The notes under the pieces were generated by a model, which made no database searches, was not told the origin of the DNA, and saw only the letters and a list, made by a program, of their open reading frames with translations. A DNA stretch of 64,000 nt from Neolewinella xylanilytica (GTDB taxonomy: Bacteria; Bacteroidota; Bacteroidia; Chitinophagales; Saprospiraceae), in NCBI RefSeq assembly GCF_002934605.1, contig NZ_PTJC01000006.1:1922001-1986000 (forward strand), given 5' to 3'. Shown piece by piece: positions 59,699 through 64,000 of the stretch. Positions within the stretch are counted from its first letter, which is position 1. Each line of letters opens with the position of its first letter. Both the position numbers and the translations under genes were made by a program.

Positions 59699-60955
59699 AT
59701 GCCCGTACAGCGATCCCAGGAAGTAGCGGAAATCATCGGAACGCCGGCCGGCTGGCTTACCCGCAACGGTACGTGGATGCTGGGCGTACTCATCGCTTCC
59801 CTAACCATCCTCGCCTCGTTTTACAGTTACCCGACCACGGTAAGCGGCGACCTGGTGCTGACAACGGTCGATCCCCCCCGGCAGCTGAAGGCCCGTCGGG
59901 CTACCGAGATCCAACGGGTACTGGTCACCGACGGAGAGCAGGTGGAAGCGGGTCAGACCCTGATCGTAGCGAAACAAGGTGGCGCAAAGTGGGAGCACGT
60001 CCAGTACCTCGACGATCAGCTCATGAGCATCGATAGCGGTAGCGCGGATCGATTGGCGCGGCTGGAAATCCCCCCGACGCTCACCCTCGGCGAATTGCAG
60101 GACGAGGTGTATACTTTCCAAGACCGACAGGAGCTGTATCGTAGCCTGCTGGCCCGAAGATTGGAAAAGTATACCACCCCCGAGTTGACTAAGCTGATTT
60201 CGGGCGACGAAGCGCAGGTGCGAACGCTCCAACGGGAGGCGGAAAGCTTACAGGAGACCCTTACCCTGGCCCGCGGCCAACTCGAACAGGAAGTGGAACT
60301 GGCCAGTAACGGCGTCCAGTATACCGAGCGCGTGAACGCGGCGCGGCGGCGGGTAGAACGCGCGGAAGAAGCGCTGCAGAAGAATTACAGCCAACTACGG
60401 TCCATCCGTTTCGAAATCGAGATGATGCGCAACCAGATCGATGCCTATCGCTCGGGTCGCAAGGGGAGCACCGAACAAGCCGGTATTCAGCTCCGGCAGG
60501 CCTACGAAGACTTACTGGAAGCCGTCGCGACGTGGAGCCGCGATTTCACCGTCACCAGCCCCGTCACCGGCCAGGTCGTGCTCAGTCCGTCCATTACGGA
60601 AGACAGCTACGTTACCGAAGGTAGATTAATGGTGACCGTTTTTCCGCTGGACGCGGGTAGTACCCTCGGGCGACTGGATATCGACATCCGGGGAAGCGGG
60701 CGGGTGCAACCCGGCCAGCGGGTGGTCATAGATTTTCCCAAATGGCCGGCGCTGGAATATGGCTCCGTCACCGGCGTGATTACCGAGGTCGGTCTCGTAC
60801 CGGTGGACGGTAAGGTCTCCGTCCTAATCGCTTTCCCGGATGGTCTGGTGACCAATACCGGATTCGGGGTCACAGCCGAGCCCTTTCTGCAGGGTAAGGC
60901 AACGGTTATCGTCGACAAGCGCCCGCTGATTCGTCGCCTACTGGGCGTGGGATAG
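59699..60955 (+). CDS. HlyD family membrane fusion protein (exporter partner)
   Basis: Periplasmic adaptor of 418 residues from the ATG at 59699 (MPVQRSQEVAEIIGTPAGWL). One N-terminal membrane anchor (TWMLGVLIASLTILASFY) is followed by a lipoyl/barrel-sandwich strand (PRQLKARRATEIQRVLVTDG), a long coiled coil (about residues 150-270, heptad-rich EAESLQETLTLARGQLEQEV) and the second lipoyl half (VTSPVTGQVVLSPSITEDSY). It links the inner-membrane ABC exporter to an outer-membrane channel, which is not encoded here. It is the second gene of the exporter pair. Confidence 0.9.
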   Translation: MPVQRSQEVAEIIGTPAGWLTRNGTWMLGVLIASLTILASFYSYPTTVSGDLVLTTVDPPRQLKARRATEIQRVLVTDGEQVEAGQTLIVAKQGGAKWEHVQYLDDQLMSIDSGSADRLARLEIPPTLTLGELQDEVYTFQDRQELYRSLLARRLEKYTTPELTKLISGDEAQVRTLQREAESLQETLTLARGQLEQEVELASNGVQYTERVNAARRRVERAEEALQKNYSQLRSIRFEIEMMRNQIDAYRSGRKGSTEQAGIQLRQAYEDLLEAVATWSRDFTVTSPVTGQVVLSPSITEDSYVTEGRLMVTVFPLDAGSTLGRLDIDIRGSGRVQPGQRVVIDFPKWPALEYGSVTGVITEVGLVPVDGKVSVLIAFPDGLVTNTGFGVTAEPFLQGKATVIVDKRPLIRRLLGVG

Positions 60956-60963
60956 GAATTGCT

Positions 60964-62373
60964 TCAGGCAATCAACTCGTCGTACAGTTCCCGAACGGTA
61001 GAGACGGTGTGAATCCGGATGCTGTAACGGTCCGGGTCGAGTCCCTTCACATTGTATTTGCTCACGTAAATGCCACGGAAGCCCAGTCGATCCGCCTCCT
61101 GGATGCGCTGCTCGATGCGGGTAACCGCCCGAATTTCTCCGCTCAGTCCTACCTCACCCGCGAAGCAGAGCTCCGGAGAAATACTAACGTCCTGGGCGGA
61201 AGACAGCAGCGCCACGATGATGGAAAGATCGATGGCGGGATCGTCCACACGGAGTCCGCCGGCGATATTCAGAAAGACGTCCTGGTTGCCCAGCGACAGT
61301 CCGGCCCGCTTTTCCAGCACGGCCAGTAGCATCGACAGCCGGCGGAGGTCGAAGCCCGTGGCCGAACGCTGGGCATTGCCGTATACCGCCGCGCTGACCA
61401 GCGCCTGCACTTCGATCAGCATAGGCCGCATGCCCTCCAACGTGGCGCAGACCGCCGAGCCGGAGAGGTTCTCGTCCCGCTCGCTGAGGAGCAGTTCACT
61501 GGGGTTGCTGACCTCCCGCAGTCCACTTGCATCCATCTGGTAGATACCGAGTTCGTCGGTCGAACCGAAGCGATTCTTAAGGGTCCGAAGGATGCGGTAG
61601 GTGTAGTTGCGATCTCCCTCGAACTGGAGTACCGCATCGACGATGTGTTCCAGCAGTTTAGGCCCAGCGATGCTTCCTTCCTTGGTGATGTGGCCGATCA
61701 GAAAGACCGGGATACCGCTTTCCTTGGCGAACCGCTGTAGCTCCGCCGCACACTCCCGCACTTGGCTCACCGTTCCCGCCATACTGTCCACGTGCGGACT
61801 GGTCAGCGTTTGAATGGAGTCGGCGATCAGGAGATCCGGCTTCAGGGAAGCGGCGTGTTTGAGCAGTTTATCCGTATTGGTTTCCGTCAGGAGGTAACAG
61901 TTGTGGTCCGCCCCGCCGAGCCGGTCGGCCCGCATCTTGATCTGCTCCTCGCTTTCCTCCCCGCTGACGTAGAGTACCTTTTTGCCCAGTCGCAGCGCCA
62001 GTTGGAGCAACAGCGTCGATTTACCAATTCCCGGCTGGCCGCCGAAGAGTACGATGCTCCCGGGAACGATGCCGCCGCCTAGCACGCGATTCAGCTCGCG
62101 GTCGGGCGCTTCGATGCGTTCCACCTCCCCGGCGGTCACCTCGTTCAGGGGAATCGGACGGGGCCCCCGGCCGATCGGACCGGCACTTACCGCGGATGTT
62201 CCGTTTCCTACCGTACGCCAGTCCGGCTGATTCTCCAGCCGGTCGTTCTTCGTCTTCACCACTTTTTCTTCCACCAGGGTATTCCAGGCTTTGCACGAAG
62301 GACACTGTCCCATCCATTTGGGACTTTCGGCACCGCAATTCGTGCAGAAGAAGGCGACTTTTACTTTGGCCAT
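60964..62373 (-). CDS. radA: DNA repair protein RadA
   Basis: RecA-like ATPase of 469 residues. N-terminal zinc finger CTNCGAESPKWMGQCPSCKA, Walker A GGQPGIGKSTLLLQLAL, Walker B LLIADSIQTL, the RadA-specific KNRFGSTDELGIYQM, and a C-terminal Lon-like domain (SLGNQDVFLNIAGGLRVDDPA). It helps branch migration and processing of recombination intermediates. All family parts are complete. It converges with the HlyD gene with 8 bases between. Confidence 0.95.
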   Translation of the reverse strand: MAKVKVAFFCTNCGAESPKWMGQCPSCKAWNTLVEEKVVKTKNDRLENQPDWRTVGNGTSAVSAGPIGRGPRPIPLNEVTAGEVERIEAPDRELNRVLGGGIVPGSIVLFGGQPGIGKSTLLLQLALRLGKKVLYVSGEESEEQIKMRADRLGGADHNCYLLTETNTDKLLKHAASLKPDLLIADSIQTLTSPHVDSMAGTVSQVRECAAELQRFAKESGIPVFLIGHITKEGSIAGPKLLEHIVDAVLQFEGDRNYTYRILRTLKNRFGSTDELGIYQMDASGLREVSNPSELLLSERDENLSGSAVCATLEGMRPMLIEVQALVSAAVYGNAQRSATGFDLRRLSMLLAVLEKRAGLSLGNQDVFLNIAGGLRVDDPAIDLSIIVALLSSAQDVSISPELCFAGEVGLSGEIRAVTRIEQRIQEADRLGFRGIYVSKYNVKGLDPDRYSIRIHTVSTVRELYDELIA

Positions 62374-62433
62374 GAAGAATCGTTAAGCAGTTAGGTTAGA
62401 CGGTAATTCGCAAATATAAAACATTTTGTTTTA

Positions 62434-63339
62434 TCACCCTTTACTTCGGCCGATGATCACCACGCCGGCAACAATACACGCGGCTCCAGCGGCCTGTAGT
62501 ACGGTCATGATTTCCCCGAGGAAGTAATACTCCAGCAGTACGGTAGCCACCGGTCCGATCGCACCCACGATCGCGGCGTCACCGGCCCCGAGGCGCTTGA
62601 TGCCTTCGGTAACCAAATAACTGGGAATAACGGTACAGAATATAGCCATCACCACGGCGTATGCGTACACCATTTTGGGAAGGCCGAGCACCGGTTCGCT
62701 GCTTACGGAAACGTGGCATATGACGGCGATGGCCGCCGTTACGAGCGCCAGGCTCGTAAACCGAACGTTACCGATCCGCGGGGCCAGCCGGCCACTGCCG
62801 ATGACGTAGGTGGAATACAACAATCCGCTGAGGAAAACCAGGGCTGCACCCCGCAGGAAATTCGTCCCGATACCAAAATCCGATCCGGCAAACGCCACGA
62901 CGATCCCCAGGTAACAGAGCAGCGTCGCTCCCCACTGGACCGGCCGAATCCGGGTTCCGAAAACGAGCCGTTGCAAGATCAGGACCAGGGTAGGATAGGT
63001 AAAGAGAATCACCCGTTCCATACTCGCGGATAGGTACTGCAGCCCCAGGAAGTCGGTGTAGCTGGCTAAATAGTAGCCCACCACCCCCAGCGTAATAATC
63101 GTAAGCCAGTCACGCCCCGTCATCTCGGCGCGCTGCCCTTTTTTACCGCCCCGGAAATACCCGATCAATAGGAAAAGGGGCAGGGAAAAGATCATGCGCA
63201 GACCGAGCAAACTAATACTACTGACCTCGTAGCCGTACGCCAGCTTGATGATCACCCCTTTGCAACTGAACAGTACCGCGCCCAGCAACAGGCAGCAAAT
63301 CCCGACGGTACGGGGACTAATAGGGGTACGTTCGGTCAT
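62434..63339 (-). CDS. EamA/DMT family transporter
   Basis: Integral membrane transporter of 301 residues from the ATG at 63339 (MTERTPISPRTVGICCLLLG). Ten hydrophobic spans are arranged as two EamA repeats of about 140 residues; visible segments include LLGAVLFSCKGVIIKLAYGY, LGLRMIFSLPLFLLIGYF, LYSTYVIGSGRLAPRIG and the C-terminal GAIGPVATVLLEYYFLGEIM. The family exports amino acids, nucleosides or other small metabolites. The substrate cannot be told. It lies between radA and the ZIP gene, on the same strand. Confidence 0.9.
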   Translation of the reverse strand: MTERTPISPRTVGICCLLLGAVLFSCKGVIIKLAYGYEVSSISLLGLRMIFSLPLFLLIGYFRGGKKGQRAEMTGRDWLTIITLGVVGYYLASYTDFLGLQYLSASMERVILFTYPTLVLILQRLVFGTRIRPVQWGATLLCYLGIVVAFAGSDFGIGTNFLRGAALVFLSGLLYSTYVIGSGRLAPRIGNVRFTSLALVTAAIAVICHVSVSSEPVLGLPKMVYAYAVVMAIFCTVIPSYLVTEGIKRLGAGDAAIVGAIGPVATVLLEYYFLGEIMTVLQAAGAACIVAGVVIIGRSKG

Positions 63340-63404
63340 GGCGCGAAGGTCGGCTATTCGCTCGGGCAGCGAAAGCTCGTTACCGCGCAAATTACGGTGG
63401 CAGA

Positions 63405-64000
63405 TTAGTGGGCCGTAAGGTAAGCGACTCCCATGCCCGCTACGATGATCAGGAACTTACGGACGGAAATTCCGTGGCTGTTTGGCCCGTCCGCCTCGAA
63501 AAGTATGGTGGTCGAAATGTGTAGGAAGCTGCCCACTACCAGCGCTAATATCCGCGCTCGCCACACGGAGTCGATACTTAATAGGTCGCCTAACACCGCG
63601 CCCAGGGGAGATAACAGGCCGAAGACCGTAAGACAAGTCCAAATCACGCGGCGGCCATAGCCCGATCCCCGCAGCAGGAGGCCCAGAGCAAAAGCCGCCG
63701 GTAGTTTGTGCAGCACGATCCCGTACAAGAGGTGTTCACCGTGATCGTGGCCGTCGACGCTCATGCCGATGCCGGTCCCAAGGGGCAGTCCCTCGAGCAG
63801 GGCATGAAGCCCCAGACCGATCATCACGCGCAGGGCGAAACCGTACCCTACCCCCTGGTGGGCGTGAACGTGGCCGTGCTCTACTCCCTGACTGAATCCT
63901 TCCAGGATAAGTTGAATGAAAAAACCAAGCAGCAACCATACGCCAACCCCGGGAGCGGGTGTACCGAATACCTCGGGGATAAGCTCGAGGGCGGCAATAG
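63405..64000 (-). CDS. ZIP family metal transporter, 5' end outside window
   Basis: The reading frame is open to the window edge, so about 198 C-terminal residues are visible, beginning near ALELIPEVFGTPAPGVGVWL. A His-rich loop (VEHGHVHAHQGVGYG) and the metal-site helices MIGLGLHALLEGLPLGTGIG and GIVLHKLPAAFALGLLL place it in the ZIP family, in a branch different from the GufA-type protein at 19858-20679. It would import zinc or a related metal. The start lies beyond position 64000. Confidence 0.88.
   Translation of the reverse strand, partial: IAALELIPEVFGTPAPGVGVWLLLGFFIQLILEGFSQGVEHGHVHAHQGVGYGFALRVMIGLGLHALLEGLPLGTGIGMSVDGHDHGEHLLYGIVLHKLPAAFALGLLLRGSGYGRRVIWTCLTVFGLLSPLGAVLGDLLSIDSVWRARILALVVGSFLHISTTILFEADGPNSHGISVRKFLIIVAGMGVAYLTAH

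Overview
The window reads as a chromosomal segment of a Bacteroidota bacterium, most likely of the Saprospiria (Lewinella-like). The grounds are the mix of families (TlpA-type lipoproteins with DUF4369-like N-termini, tandem Ferritin_2-type proteins, DUF1080, a small-type PurL, futalosine-pathway MqnD, GbsR/MarR, alpha-glucan phosphorylase with a DUF3417-type N-terminus), GC-rich coding DNA with AT-rich gene starts, and several promoter-like TAnnTTTG boxes. The taxon is inferred from gene content; no rRNA gene is present. I found no tRNA, rRNA, CRISPR array, insertion sequence or prophage.

Layout. 1-0.3 kb: end of a methyltransferase. 0.9-10.6 kb: an island of NAD(P)H-dependent redox enzymes (two NmrA-like reductases, two MDR dehydrogenases, an aldo/keto reductase, an Old Yellow Enzyme) mixed with two AraC and one TetR regulator; two of the enzyme genes share an identical 17-bp promoter box, and a broken GNAT gene lies inside. 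10.9-15.3 kb: fatty acid desaturase, S41 peptidase-like protein, a decayed region with paired hairpins, and a thioredoxin-fold lipoprotein without its CXXC. 15.6-19.3 kb: three-gene molybdenum aldehyde oxidoreductase operon (PaoABC type). 19.4-22.3 kb: a 46-aa proline-rich protein, a ZIP transporter and two ferritin-like exported proteins. 22.4-26.7 kb: an acyl-CoA dehydrogenase-type SDR and an acyl-CoA carboxylase operon whose biotin carrier gene contains an in-frame stop. 26.7-33 kb: small membrane protein, PQQ-type sugar dehydrogenase, M57-like metalloprotease, glycogen phosphorylase and MiaE.

33.0-38.3 kb (minus strand): a TIR-like/TPR/SDR fusion, thymidylate kinase, an MBL hydrolase, then a 70-aa cysteine-rich secreted peptide directly followed by a DUF692 (MNIO) enzyme. 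This peptide-enzyme pair is the best candidate for an undescribed system: a RiPP-like maturation module with a regular CX3C array and a CPACGMG tail.

38.4-57.4 kb is mainly housekeeping: CtpA-type protease, RluA-family pseudouridine synthase, MqnD, class II aldolase, glycosyltransferase, RibB with a degenerate RibA-like half, YebC, galactokinase, TlpA, PurL, GroES/GroEL, GbsR-like regulator, UbiX, a THUMP methyltransferase and MnmA. 57.5-61 kb: a C39-peptidase ABC exporter with its HlyD partner. 61-64 kb: RadA, an EamA transporter and a truncated ZIP transporter at the edge.
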